A DNA stretch of 50,028 nucleotides from Desulfobacteraceae bacterium (GCA_030612685.1 JAUWNK010000003.1:1-50028); one strand, 5' to 3'; shown: positions 25,137 to 33,746, counted from the stretch's first letter. Notes: generated from the letters alone by a model not told the origin. Program-made: numbers and translations.

Positions 25137-25484
25137 ATAATTATTAATGAAAATGATAAAGTCCCTGAAACTCCTGTGGATCTTGAAGGGGCAGAGAATG
25201 TCACAAAGAAAATCCTTATAGGGGAAGAAGAAGGATCAAAAGATATAATTATGAGATATTTTAAGATCATGCCTGGCGGGCACTCTCCATTTCATAGGCA
25301 TAACTATGAGCATCTGGTAAATATTGAAAGGGGTAGAGGAATATTTATCGATAATGATAAAAATGAGCATATAGTAATGACAGGGCACTCCCTTTTTGTA
25401 GTACCAAATGAGATGCATCAGTTTAGAAACCCTTTTTCAGAGCCATTTGAATTTATATGTATAATACCTAATATCATCAGTTAG
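25137..25484 (+). CDS. Small cupin-domain protein (probable ATA or ATT start)
   Basis: A single cupin barrel of about 115 residues. Motif 1 GGHSPFHRHNYEHLVNIERG supplies two histidines and a glutamate for a metal, and motif 2 (GHSLFVVPNEMHQFRNP) the third histidine. Members of this short family are metal-binding proteins of varied or unknown function. From the GTG at 25176 the protein would lack the N-terminal strand; reading from the ATA at 25137 adds IIINENDKVPETP, which resembles the N-terminus of such cupins and sits behind a strong ribosome-binding site. Either a rare initiation codon is used or there is a sequence difference. Third gene of the putative PPC operon. Confidence 0.85.
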   Translation: MIINENDKVPETPVDLEGAENVTKKILIGEEEGSKDIIMRYFKIMPGGHSPFHRHNYEHLVNIERGRGIFIDNDKNEHIVMTGHSLFVVPNEMHQFRNPFSEPFEFICIIPNIIS

Positions 25485-26817
25485 CTCGCCTGCTGTGATG
25501 TGTGGTTAAAATGTAACGGAAGGTCTTCGTCTCATGTGCATTCAGACTCAGCGTAAACTTTACTGTGTCAAGGTCCACTTTTTCATAATCGCCAAATTCT
25601 CCGGTTTTCTTAATCTCCCAGTATGAGGTCTTGAAATTGCGCCTTACTTCCGCTTTGATAGGGATCTCACGGGTGTTTTTAACCTCGATCTCAAATTCAC
25701 AAATTTCATCCCAACCACTGATATTACCTTTATTGTCAAAGAGATACCGATCGGTCTTGTAGTTCATCAGCTTTGGCTTTACAATCACGTTGGCAACAGA
25801 GCCAAGATTCAGCTCTACATCTTCATCAACCGGGATGTACTTGAAACGGGACTGACCTTCGTAGGAAAGCTGAGCAGTTTCACCCACATTTCGGTATACT
25901 TTCATTATGCCGCCCGGAATCGGTGTGTCTCCCAGATGATGATCTTTATCGTTGCTGAAACTCAAAAAGCGTAAAACCTGATCGCCGAATCTTTCTTTCT
26001 CGTATTTATAGAGGTTGACAACCGGAATCTCGTCAGCAGTGAAGCTGGGCAGACGTTTCGACCACCCATGAGGGATTGTCTCTGTTCCTTCGATCGTGTA
26101 GAGGAAATACTCACTGAGTCCCTCTTTCCTGATCTCCTTCGGCTTTGCCATCATTAGTTTTTCAGCTTCCATAAACCTGACTTTCGCCTCGGCCATACCC
26201 GCTATTCTATCACTTACTTCTGGCCTGGGAATTCTCGGAGGAGGTACAGGACGACCGTAAGGATACTGCCGGTGTGCCAGATCAGCAATCTGATCGATCA
26301 GATTTATTTTGCCGACAATAAGCCGTACCTGTGCATTTTCATAGTTTTCACCACTTCTGTTCGTGACACGCACATATCCCTTCAAGCTCATGTTCTTTTC
26401 ATCCTTGCTTAGCGTTCCCATGTAAAAGGCACGCCATGACAAGCCGCTGGTTAAGTACGTAATCTCTACCGGTACATTGCTACTGATCTGGCTCTGGACA
26501 TGCCACAGTCCTAGGTTGCGCACCCGCGGTGGAAAAGCAAGATCGAGGATGTCTATTTTATCGCCATGCATTCTGGGTAGCATATCAAGGCTGGTAGGAT
26601 CAATAAGCGTATTGGCCCATGAAAACTGGAGCCGGTTGAGTCCCTTTTTCAAGGTCAGTGCCCTTTTTTCCCTTACCAATGTCAGGTCTGCTGAGTTATA
26701 TATGGTCAATTGGGCTGTGTCGCGTTTTGGGAGGATTACCAGATCCACCTTGGCCATGGCAAAGGTGTGCCCCAAGAGCACTGCAATCATCGTAAAAAAT
26801 ATCAGTTTATGTCTCAT
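25477..26817 (-). CDS. DUF4139-domain exported protein
   Basis: The 446-residue protein has a cleavable-type signal (MRHKLIFFTMIAVLLGHTFA), an N-terminal beta region (LTIYNSADLTLVREKRALTL), and the DUF4139 beta-rich region (VPVEITYLTSGLSWRAFYMG near 115; EFEIEVKNTREIPIKAEVRR near 395). Such proteins are envelope-located and of unknown role. It follows its paralog (26958-27968) closely: GGAGGAGAG and the ATG lie right after the paralog's read-through stop. Its stop overlaps the end of the cupin gene by eight bases in convergent orientation. Confidence 0.85.
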   Translation of the reverse strand: MRHKLIFFTMIAVLLGHTFAMAKVDLVILPKRDTAQLTIYNSADLTLVREKRALTLKKGLNRLQFSWANTLIDPTSLDMLPRMHGDKIDILDLAFPPRVRNLGLWHVQSQISSNVPVEITYLTSGLSWRAFYMGTLSKDEKNMSLKGYVRVTNRSGENYENAQVRLIVGKINLIDQIADLAHRQYPYGRPVPPPRIPRPEVSDRIAGMAEAKVRFMEAEKLMMAKPKEIRKEGLSEYFLYTIEGTETIPHGWSKRLPSFTADEIPVVNLYKYEKERFGDQVLRFLSFSNDKDHHLGDTPIPGGIMKVYRNVGETAQLSYEGQSRFKYIPVDEDVELNLGSVANVIVKPKLMNYKTDRYLFDNKGNISGWDEICEFEIEVKNTREIPIKAEVRRNFKTSYWEIKKTGEFGDYEKVDLDTVKFTLSLNAHETKTFRYILTTHHSRRAN

Positions 26818-26831
26818 TTTCTCTCCTCCTG

Positions 26832-26957
26832 TTAGCGAACGTTTCGGCGATGATAGTGCATGGTAAGTTTTTTCTTGCTGTGAGGCAGTAGAGCGATCTC
26901 AAATTCCAGGGTGTAGGCATCTGTGCGCTTGTATTCCATGTTACACTCTTCCATATC
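26832..26957 (-). pseudogene. In-frame C-terminal tail behind an amber codon
   Basis: After the TAG at 26958-26960 the same frame stays open for 42 codons (through MEYKRTDAYTLEFEIALLPH, then SKKKLTMHYHRRNVR) to TAA at 26832. The tail matches the usual C-terminus of DUF4139 proteins, so the gene originally ended here and the amber codon is a late change. The spacing to the next gene (14 bases) fits the read-through stop, not the TAG. Confidence 0.7.
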
Positions 26958-27968
26958 CTATTGCCCGGGAATATGCTGAATTACGGTGAGCATGGCCGAT
27001 TTATCTTTGAAATTTTCGATTGTGGTCTTGATCAATTCATCCGTGTCGTAGAGGATGATTCGATTTTTTCTATTACGACGAACATTAATACGTTCGTCCT
27101 GCATTTTGCGCTGTGTTACGACAATGTCTCGGCTGTCGCCAATATATATCTCCATATTTTCGCCCACCGGTACCAGTTTGGTGTAGTCCTCGCCCAGAAA
27201 GATCGTGCTCTTGTACCCATCCTCTTGAAAAACCCGTACCTTCCCATCTAAAAGGACGAATGTTCCAAGGCCTGCATTTTCGACATTTTTGATCCGGTAG
27301 CTCACTGGGATACCTACATTAGTTTCCAGCTTTTCTGGGTCCCAAGGCAGCTTACGCGCATCAAAAGTCCAGCGCTTTTCTATGTGGACGCCTTTCTTGT
27401 TCAAAAAGAGTAGCTGTTTGGTCTCCTCATGGCTGATACTCTGCTCAAAACACTGGCCATCATCCAGAAGCACTGAAACATTTTCGAAATCCTCACCTGA
27501 AAAATTTCGGAGTACTAGAAAACTCTTCAGATTAATCCTTGTTTCCTCTTTGTTGGCAACACATTTGTAAGTGATTAGCCGATCTATATTAGAGAGTAGA
27601 TAGCTGATGCGAACAGTAACCTCAAAGGCATCCTTACTGTGGATTGCCCAGACTAATGCCGCCTCGTTGGGAGGATAACTGACGCCGAGCAGTGTGACCT
27701 TGTCTTGTTGGGTAAGCACGGTAAGGCGGATCGAGTCCTCATCAATACTCACGCCTTTCCATGAAAAGTCAACCTTGTTGAGACCTTCCTGGAGCGTTAG
27801 CACACGTTCCTCCTTGATCATGGTTGCCTGTGGATTATCGAGACGGATGATGGTGGTAGCGCGCTCGGGCAGTGCCACTAATTTGATCCGAGCTTGCACG
27901 GGGGCTGCAAGAATAAGAAAGGTCACAGCCACGGAAAACATAATATAAATACAGATTTTTTCTTTCAT
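26958..27968 (-). CDS. DUF4139-type exported protein, ended by an in-frame TAG
   Basis: The 336-residue frame is a paralog of the gene downstream. Signal peptide (MKEKICIYIMFSVAVTFLIL...VQA), N-terminal region ALPERATTIIRLDNPQATMI, then beta-rich DUF4139 sequence (VTVRISYLLSNIDRLITYKC near 120; GTFVLLDGKVRVFQEDGYKS near 240). It stops at a TAG (26958-26960), but 42 more in-frame codons that fit the family continue to 26832. The truncated form lacks the last beta strands. AAGGAG precedes the ATG. Shorter than its paralog even with the tail (378 versus 446). Confidence 0.8.
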   Translation of the reverse strand: MKEKICIYIMFSVAVTFLILAAPVQARIKLVALPERATTIIRLDNPQATMIKEERVLTLQEGLNKVDFSWKGVSIDEDSIRLTVLTQQDKVTLLGVSYPPNEAALVWAIHSKDAFEVTVRISYLLSNIDRLITYKCVANKEETRINLKSFLVLRNFSGEDFENVSVLLDDGQCFEQSISHEETKQLLFLNKKGVHIEKRWTFDARKLPWDPEKLETNVGIPVSYRIKNVENAGLGTFVLLDGKVRVFQEDGYKSTIFLGEDYTKLVPVGENMEIYIGDSRDIVVTQRKMQDERINVRRNRKNRIILYDTDELIKTTIENFKDKSAMLTVIQHIPGQ

Positions 27969-28284
27969 CTTTCTTTTCTCCTTTGCTTGTATATCTTTTT
28001 GTTATCAAACAGAGAAAGTATGGTCAAATTTTAAGTTCATGTTTCCGAAAGCCAATTTCGATATTGATTTCTTTTTGATTGCTGTTCCCCTACCCTATCT
28101 TCCTCCACATCGACGATCTGCATATCAAGAGTGGGCCTAATTTAAGTTGATAGTCCATTTTCATCTTCATCTGAACGTAGAACTTAGGATGAGCCTAAGA
28201 CTTCATACGGCGTCCATCACAGTAAAGAACCCCGTGCTTCCGCACGGGGTATCCAGGGATAGTTTTTCATGAAAAAACAAAAGA
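27969..28284. other. 316-bp gap with one GC-rich hairpin
   Basis: I see no gene. The hairpin ACCCCGTGC ttcc GCACGGGGT (28229-28250) has a 9-bp perfect stem. Only a weak T-run follows on the minus strand, downstream-wise the start of the DUF4139 side, so it could terminate the radical SAM transcript's upstream neighbour only poorly. It may be a dispersed repeat. Confidence 0.5.
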
Positions 28285-29574
28285 TCATGGCATAAGCTTT
28301 GAGCGTATCAATCTTATAACATCATCTATATCCGTATCCGATATGCCTGAAAAATCCAGTCCCCCTTTCTTTATAAATGGCCCAAGGGCGTTAGATATAT
28401 CTCTTGTCAGCCCCCCATACTGACCCGCAAAGGAACTAACCCTCGATTCAAGACTGAAAAGTAGCTTATCCCTCTTAGAGAGTGCCAGATATTGATCGAT
28501 TTCTCGAAGCATTGCTACTCTGTCATCAGGTAGTCTTCCATTTATGTTGAGCAGGTTAGTAGCGCTGTCACTCATTATCTCTGTATCTGCGTCAATTTCC
28601 TCAACAATTATTCTGATCTCTCTGACAACTTGCTCCTCACTGGCCTCTGCGAACTCACCATTGTGCATGGCCTCATCAAGAGGGGTCTGTGGGAACACCT
28701 GAAGGGATCTTAGCCTTATATAGTCAGGTGAGATCCTTGTTAACACATCAGCCGTATCATATGCATGCTCCTGCCACCACTTCACCCCTCCCAGCCCGGG
28801 CATCACGTACACAGAGCATGAAAGCCCTGCCTCCCTTGTCTTAATTCCCCCCTCAATGTGCTCATCTCTGGTTACGCCCTTATTAACCAACTTGAGAACA
28901 GCGTCAGAACCGCTCTCAATGCCGAAATGAACCCTGTTCAGCCCGGCCTTGCGATATGCCTTTAGATCCTCCAGCGTTCGGAGTCGTGCGGCTGATCTTG
29001 TTCTGCCATATACTGTAAATCGCTGAATTGATGGAAAATTTATTTTTATCTGATCTATCGCCTCAGTTATAAAATCTGGCTTTAAGATCAGGGAATCAGC
29101 ATCACCCATAAAACAGGTTTTACCCCCTTCCATACGCCAGGATAGGATATGGTTAAAACTGTCCTCAAGGGTTGCTTTGTCCTTAAACCACGGAAGAAAC
29201 CAGACCAATCCGGGATCAAGATCCTCCGAGATCTCTTCCTTATCGCATTCATCTCTATTATCTGCATCCCTATTTGCACTTTTAATCCTCTCGACCAGCT
29301 CTGAAACGCGGCTGTATCCTGCATAGGAGTATGTGTTGTTGCCAATGCCCTGTTCGGAAAGAATATTATCGATCAGCTTGGCTCTTCTGATGTCTTCTTT
29401 TACCTCTTCAATACCCCGTTTTGAGTAGCGTGCTCCAAACTTGTAGACCGGACAGAACCAGCATTTGTTCCAGTAGCAATTTCTTGTGAGCCTGAAGGTG
29501 AGGCTATAGTTCTCTGTAGGGGGTCTAATAGAGCAAATCTCAAAGGGTTTTACGGATAATAGATCTATACGCAT
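28285..29574 (-). CDS. Radical SAM protein
   Basis: The 429-residue protein has the cluster motif RLTRNCYWNKCWFCPVYKFG near 28-47, with spacing C-x4-C-x2-C rather than C-x3-C-x2-C. Other radical SAM proteins of the 'RGCPWNRCTFC' subgroup share that spacing. Barrel segments follow: FTVYGRTRSAARLRTLEDLK, VHFGIESGSDAVLKLVNKGV (near 220) and VYVMPGLGGVKWWQEHAYDT. There is no extra cluster domain, so substrate is unknown; the barrel resembles the MiaB/HemN-type Elp3 group. It lies between DUF4139 and enoyl-CoA hydratase genes with no evident pathway link. Confidence 0.88.
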   Translation of the reverse strand: MRIDLLSVKPFEICSIRPPTENYSLTFRLTRNCYWNKCWFCPVYKFGARYSKRGIEEVKEDIRRAKLIDNILSEQGIGNNTYSYAGYSRVSELVERIKSANRDADNRDECDKEEISEDLDPGLVWFLPWFKDKATLEDSFNHILSWRMEGGKTCFMGDADSLILKPDFITEAIDQIKINFPSIQRFTVYGRTRSAARLRTLEDLKAYRKAGLNRVHFGIESGSDAVLKLVNKGVTRDEHIEGGIKTREAGLSCSVYVMPGLGGVKWWQEHAYDTADVLTRISPDYIRLRSLQVFPQTPLDEAMHNGEFAEASEEQVVREIRIIVEEIDADTEIMSDSATNLLNINGRLPDDRVAMLREIDQYLALSKRDKLLFSLESRVSSFAGQYGGLTRDISNALGPFIKKGGLDFSGISDTDIDDVIRLIRSKLMP

Positions 29575-29747
29575 TTTATTCTATACGAGTTCATGGTGTA
29601 CAATACTAATCTTTGGCTTGTCTTCTATTTTGGCCATGGCCCCACTTTTTTTGGCGACAATAGCTCAAAATCTCGATGTTGAAAACCCTAAAGCCCGGGA
29701 CCAGGATACCTGAAGTGTAATTTAAAAGAGAAAAAATGTTTTTACCT

Positions 29748-30584
29748 TTACCGGCCCTTAAACTGGGGTTTTCTTTTTTCCATGAACGCGCGCTTTCCCT
29801 CTTGTATATCCTCACTTAGCAGTGATTGTATAAAGAGTGAGCGAATTTCTTCCTCTTCCTCTCTATTCAGGATTGGATACTTTGCTATCTTGTAAAGTGC
29901 CAATTTAGTGCCCCGGAGCGATAAAGGGGAATTTTCTGAGATCTCTTTTACCAGGTCATAGGTAAAAGTCTCAAGTTTCGCGTCTTCTACTACATAGTTT
30001 ACAAGGCCCATGTTTAGGCAGCTTTGACTGTCGTATTGACGTCCTGTGAGAAAGATCTCGAGGGTTCGGCTGAATCCCAGAACCGTGACAAAACGCCGAT
30101 ATCCAGGGTATGGATAAACAAGCCCAAGCTTGGCAGGAGGCATCCCCATCTTTGCACTCCTTGCAGCGATTCGAATGTCACATCCAATGGCAAGTTCACA
30201 TCCTCCACCATAGGCGTACCCATTGAGCATGGCAATCACCGGGTAAGGAAAGTCACAGATAGCCTGGAGGGCCTTTTCAAGTGGTGGTGTCTCTTTGAGG
30301 GAGTCCTCCATACCAGAAGAAGGCCTGATGGGAAGAGCAGAGATGTCATATCCGGCTGAAAATACTTGATCTCCAGAGCCTCTGATTACTATAGCTCGTA
30401 CGGTTCCTTCTCGGGATAGGTTCTGGAGGACCTCGGTCATCTTGAGAAGAAACCTGGGAGTCAGGAAATTTCGCTTTTTCGGGCGATTGATCACCAGTGT
30501 GCAGATGGACCCCTTTTTCTGGACAAGAAGCTCGGGTAAGCCTCTTTTTTCATTGCTTTTTTTAATCCTGAACCTTTCTCGCAT
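29748..30584 (-). CDS. Enoyl-CoA hydratase/isomerase family protein
   Basis: The 278-residue crotonase-fold protein shows the CoA-binding and oxyanion segments: VIRGSGDQVFSAGYDISALP (near 65-84), MLNGYAYGGGCELAIGCDIR (near 119-138), then ARSAKMGMPPAKLGLVYPYP. The usual first catalytic glutamate (ExxxG...GGG-E) appears as GGGCELA, and the second catalytic position lies in the MGMPPAKLGL stretch where many hydratases have PE; here it is PA. So the enzyme may not be a simple hydratase (isomerase, decarboxylase or hydrolase are possible). No neighbouring beta-oxidation genes are seen. Confidence 0.9.
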   Translation of the reverse strand: MRERFRIKKSNEKRGLPELLVQKKGSICTLVINRPKKRNFLTPRFLLKMTEVLQNLSREGTVRAIVIRGSGDQVFSAGYDISALPIRPSSGMEDSLKETPPLEKALQAICDFPYPVIAMLNGYAYGGGCELAIGCDIRIAARSAKMGMPPAKLGLVYPYPGYRRFVTVLGFSRTLEIFLTGRQYDSQSCLNMGLVNYVVEDAKLETFTYDLVKEISENSPLSLRGTKLALYKIAKYPILNREEEEEIRSLFIQSLLSEDIQEGKRAFMEKRKPQFKGR

Positions 30585-30690
30585 CTATTCCTTAAAATAT
30601 AAAACAAATCTTCATCATGAGGTCTTTCTGTTTGAGGCATCTCTATGAACAAGTTAGCCGACTCGTATCGAAGAGTCCACCCTACCGAAA

Positions 30691-31146
30691 TCAGTCTTTC
30701 TCTGCGCTGTCTCCTCCTGTTGTTAGATTTAGCTTGGGGGTCTGCAGCGCTGGATTGTTTGCCTTAGCTCTCATCCAGTTGATAGCATGTAAAACATTTG
30801 GTTGTCGAATGATGCGCCTTTCCAGTGCGAGTTTACCTGGAAAATTTAGCATCATTATACCGATCAGGATAGTAATGATCCCTTGACCTGGTAAAAATAA
30901 AATTGCAAAACCAGCCAAGACAAAAATGATACCGATAATATTCTTGAGAACCTGGAATGGTAGTCGTATGAGGGAATACTGTCCAAGGCAACTGCCAGGG
31001 TTTTGCTTCTCACGATTGAAATAATCCACTGGGATGTGAATAACGAGGATAGTGATCACAATCAGGGTTCCCACAAAGGCAGCTATTGACAGTATCCCGA
31101 TTCACCAGAAAGCGGTCTCATGAATATGAACCAATTCAAGCATCAT
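30691..31146 (-). pseudogene. PGPGW-type membrane protein interrupted by an in-frame TGA
   Basis: Reading from ATG-ATG at 31146 gives MMLELVHIHETAFW, then TGA (31102-31104), then IGILSIAAFVGTLIVITILV and the rest of a PGPGW-type membrane protein (LAGFAILFLPGQGIITILIG, MMLNFPGK). From memory, homologs read HE-A-LWWIG here, so the TGA stands where a second Trp (TGG) is expected. Translation could restart at a GTG (31074), giving a 127-residue form missing half the first membrane helix. Selenocysteine insertion is conceivable, since tRNA-Sec is present, but replacing Trp argues for a nonsense change. Confidence 0.7.
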
Positions 31147-31295
31147 AGCCTTTTAGTTAAAATATATAGCATGTTCCGTGACCCCTGCTCACCTGTGGCG
31201 GGTATATAGAAGGCATGCTTTGACCACGGGGAACTTCAATAAACCAAGGAGTAACAAAAGTGTCACAGCTTCCAGCCGTCAGAGTGAAGTGGGTG

Positions 31296-31303
31296 GTTAT
31301 GCG
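31296..31303 (-). repeat. End box of the SEC-C cassette (weak attC)
   Basis: GTTATGCG here is the exact reverse complement of CGCATAAC at 31655-31662, the start of the cassette holding the SEC-C gene. A second box, GTTACTCC on the minus strand, lies near 31247. The sequence between does not fold into a clear attC stem, so this end may be decayed. No other feature is seen in 31150-31330. Confidence 0.4.
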
Positions 31304-31333
31304 CAGACTCATCTGTTGGAATGTAAAATAGCC

Positions 31334-31621
31334 TTATTTGCCGCAGCATTTTTTATACTTCTTCCCGCTTCCACATGGGCAGGGCTCATTGCGTCCAACT
31401 TTTTTTTCGGCTATCTTTGTTTTTGGTGGATTCAATAATATTTCTAAATCGGTAATATCCTCTGGTTTATCCGGTTCTAATCCAATTGTATATTTCCAAC
31501 CGTTCTCTTCAAATATTGATGCTACTTCTTTTAATCTTTCTTCTGTTTGTACATTAACAACAGCGGGTTTTTTTTCAGTACCTAATTTTGCTACCTTTTT
31601 ACCATTAAAAATTTTTTCCAT
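31334..31621 (-). CDS. SEC-C motif protein, PBPRA1643-type
   Basis: The natural start is the ATG at 31621 ([20 protein letters not shown]); a longer frame begins in the attC-like site. About 95 residues end in the SEC-C zinc-binding motif [19 protein letters not shown]. The whole resembles the small PBPRA1643-type SWIM/SEC-C proteins, which occur often in integron cassettes and near mobile DNA and have no established function. SEC-C folds bind zinc and are thought to help protein or nucleic acid contacts. The gene is the last one of the second cassette array. Confidence 0.85.
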   Translation of the reverse strand: MEKIFNGKKVAKLGTEKKPAVVNVQTEERLKEVASIFEENGWKYTIGLEPDKPEDITDLEILLNPPKTKIAEKKVGRNEPCPCGSGKKYKKCCGK

Positions 31622-31653
31622 CTTTTCACCATTAAAAATATTATAGAATTCAA

Positions 31654-31732
31654 CCGCATAACGCTGCTCATGACCTGTCGGTGTTGAGCGGCAGCGAAAC
31701 ACCGATCAGCGTCCATGAGCTTGTTATGTGGC
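31654..31732 (-). repeat. attC-like recombination site, best-formed in the window
   Basis: Plus-strand order: CCGCATAAC (31654-31662), arm GCTCATGACC, inner stem CGGTGTT...AACACCG, arm GTCCATGAGC, TT, GTTATGTGGC (31723-31732). Boxes, two-step stem and variable inner stem are all as in integron attC sites. GTTATGTGGC matches the reverse complement of the cassette start at 32674-32682 (nine of nine bases TTATGTGGC). The stop codon of the upstream gene (31724-31726) is formed by the box itself. Confidence 0.75.
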
Positions 31733-32632
31733 ATGTGCTGTTGACGCCTCGTAAAGAGGCATCAATATCTCGAATAATGCTGAAATATCATCAGCAATTT
31801 TTTCACCTTTAATTAGAACTTCATCTTTATTGACCTTTTTGGCTATATGAAGATCAAGCCAGCATTTTTTTGGTAATTTATCAAGGAAATTAGATAAAGA
31901 AAGCATTTCTTCACTATGTATTTTATTATTATACATTTTCCATTTTTCGTTAAATGACTTTATTGTTCCGCTAAAACTTTTTTCCTCTAAATCATAAATA
32001 CCGAGATTATGTTCGCTTACAATTTCATTAAGCCAGGGCTCATTTTTTGCATCTTCTAACCAGGAAATGAAAGTATTCCAATCATTTTTTACATCAGTTG
32101 GATTATCTGAACGTTCAATGTAAAAGCCGTAATAAAGATAATTTTCATCCACTTGAGCAAAGAATTTTGCTTGAAGCCAAATATCATCCCGTCCCAGATG
32201 CTTTACATCTGTCCAATGAATAGCAGGCATTCTATACACTGCCCATGAATTGAAGTTAAATCTATCTGAGTATAATCGTTCAGTAACCGCTCCCCCTAAA
32301 CAACTACGACTTCGCCAATTTGTTTCAGTGACATTTTTCTTAAAATCACTTTCTTTAAATCCTTTAAATTCAGCCCCGTGTTTCGAAGTAAATTTTTTAT
32401 TTTTATGTTTTGGCTTTTTTGGTTCATTTTGTATCTTTTTTATATCTCTTTCTTCTTTCTCTCTTTGCATTCTTTCAATTATTTTGCGCTGTAAATCTAT
32501 AGGAGTTGAAGTCTGTTCTCCATTTTCCCAGCGAATAATCATAAAATCACCACTAATCGAGATAACTTCATAAACTCCTTTCATATTTTCATATTTATGC
32601 CCGACTTTAAAGTCGATCTTCTCACTCATCAT
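31724..32632 (-). CDS. Unknown cassette protein with KOW-like N-terminus
   Basis: The 302-residue protein is not recognised. Its N-terminus (FKVGHKYENMKGVYEVISIS, MIIRWENGEQ) resembles a small SH3/KOW-type beta barrel. A lysine-rich linker (about 60-95) follows, then a 200-residue globular region (CLGGAVTERLYSDRFNFNSW; YYGFYIERSD; LPKKCWLDLHIAKKV). Such an arrangement fits a nucleic-acid or partner binding module, but no function is claimed. GAGGAAAA precedes the ATG pair. The TAA stop lies inside the attC-like box at 31723-31732, so gene and site overlap. Confidence 0.7.
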   Translation of the reverse strand: MMSEKIDFKVGHKYENMKGVYEVISISGDFMIIRWENGEQTSTPIDLQRKIIERMQREKEERDIKKIQNEPKKPKHKNKKFTSKHGAEFKGFKESDFKKNVTETNWRSRSCLGGAVTERLYSDRFNFNSWAVYRMPAIHWTDVKHLGRDDIWLQAKFFAQVDENYLYYGFYIERSDNPTDVKNDWNTFISWLEDAKNEPWLNEIVSEHNLGIYDLEEKSFSGTIKSFNEKWKMYNNKIHSEEMLSLSNFLDKLPKKCWLDLHIAKKVNKDEVLIKGEKIADDISALFEILMPLYEASTAHAT

Positions 32633-32701
32633 TTTTCCTCATTATTTTTTATACATCTTTAAGTATTTAATAAGCCACATAATGCCAGAACTCATCTGCC
32701 G

Positions 32702-33604
32702 CTATGGAGCACCAGCAAAATAGGATACGGGTACAGCAGTTGGTGCAATTTGACATCGGCAATTGTCACAGAAGGGTGGAAGGTACCAACCATTCTCCAT
32801 CAAAACCCGCACCTTTTCATTTGGGGGCATATTATCAATATCTTCCACAGATGGGAAAAGCTTTTTCGGCAAAAAGCTGTTGGAACTTACACGCTTGATT
32901 ATGCTATCTCTGACCTTTTTCACGGGAAGATGAGTAAATCCGATATGTCCGCAAACATGACAGGTCATGGGGTCCATCACATCCACGATGAAAAAAGTCT
33001 CAATTCCATTTTCTGCCAAGGTAACCAGCATGATGTAATGCCACATCCGGTTAGCCTCATACTTGGATAAACCTGAGAAAAGATGATTGTTCTTAGCTAT
33101 AATTGTGAGTCGTTTCGGAGTTTCAGTCAGATGTTGGTATATGCTGATGACGTGTGAATTAGGTGTGTCAGAATATATATCTGTGACTTTGATCATACGC
33201 TCTATCTCAGGATGCAGTGTAACACCGGGATACTCAGATTTAAACCATTTAAGAATCGGAGACGGTTTTTGCATCTGCCTCTGAAATTCGTCTTGGCTCT
33301 TTTTCTTATCAACAGCATTTTCTACTCTATGTTTCAGTGTCTTGACACCCGACGCTTTTGGAAAGTACTTCTCGATGACAGCTAAACACTCCTCTGCTGT
33401 CCCGATGTCGCTGCCAGTCAAACACCCCTTCACCGCATTGATCATCCTTCCGAAGGATATATGTTTATCGTCAGCCAGCTTTCCAAGAACGAATACCAGT
33501 TGCTTATGATCAAGCGGGTACTTGTCCATCATCTGGAGGTCATTAAGCTTCGCTTTCTTGATATCCCTAATAATCTCTTCGATATTGATTCTCTGTTTTG
33601 TCAT
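32702..33604 (-). CDS. Unknown cassette protein with paired cysteine motif
   Basis: About 300 residues. The C-terminal third carries DPMTCHVCGHIG and, 60 residues later, LPPFCDNCRC, two cysteine pairs that could bind zinc; the spacing and 'T-C-x2-C ... N-C-R-C' pattern recall phage Mu F-like head morphogenesis proteins, but overall similarity is not evident. The N-terminal half is helical. I choose the ATG at 33604 (GAGGT five bases before) over a TTG one codon earlier. The gene lies in the second cassette array, with an attC-like palindrome upstream at 33747-33776. Confidence 0.65.
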   Translation of the reverse strand: MTKQRINIEEIIRDIKKAKLNDLQMMDKYPLDHKQLVFVLGKLADDKHISFGRMINAVKGCLTGSDIGTAEECLAVIEKYFPKASGVKTLKHRVENAVDKKKSQDEFQRQMQKPSPILKWFKSEYPGVTLHPEIERMIKVTDIYSDTPNSHVISIYQHLTETPKRLTIIAKNNHLFSGLSKYEANRMWHYIMLVTLAENGIETFFIVDVMDPMTCHVCGHIGFTHLPVKKVRDSIIKRVSSNSFLPKKLFPSVEDIDNMPPNEKVRVLMENGWYLPPFCDNCRCQIAPTAVPVSYFAGAP

Positions 33605-33746
33605 CAAGTACCTCTACAATGTAGGCAACATCTCGTTGCAAGGAGTAGTCAAATCGAAAGAATTCTTGCTAATTTATTTTTTATCTTTCAGTAACATTCA
33701 TTCAGAGACAAAGATGATTGGAGGAGAACCACATAAAGATTGAGCT

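Noticed and set aside
29606-29815. 69-codon minus-strand frame between the radical SAM and enoyl-CoA hydratase genes
   Set aside because: It overlaps the end of the hydratase gene in another frame and has no coding character or start signal.
31178-31438. Plus-strand 86-codon frame with a hydrophobic end
   Set aside because: It is antisense to the SEC-C gene and the cassette boundary, has no ribosome-binding site and no family resemblance.
32702-33604. Calling the cysteine-motif protein a phage Mu F-like head protein
   Set aside because: Only the cysteine spacing is reminiscent; no other phage genes are nearby and the rest of the protein does not resemble that family.
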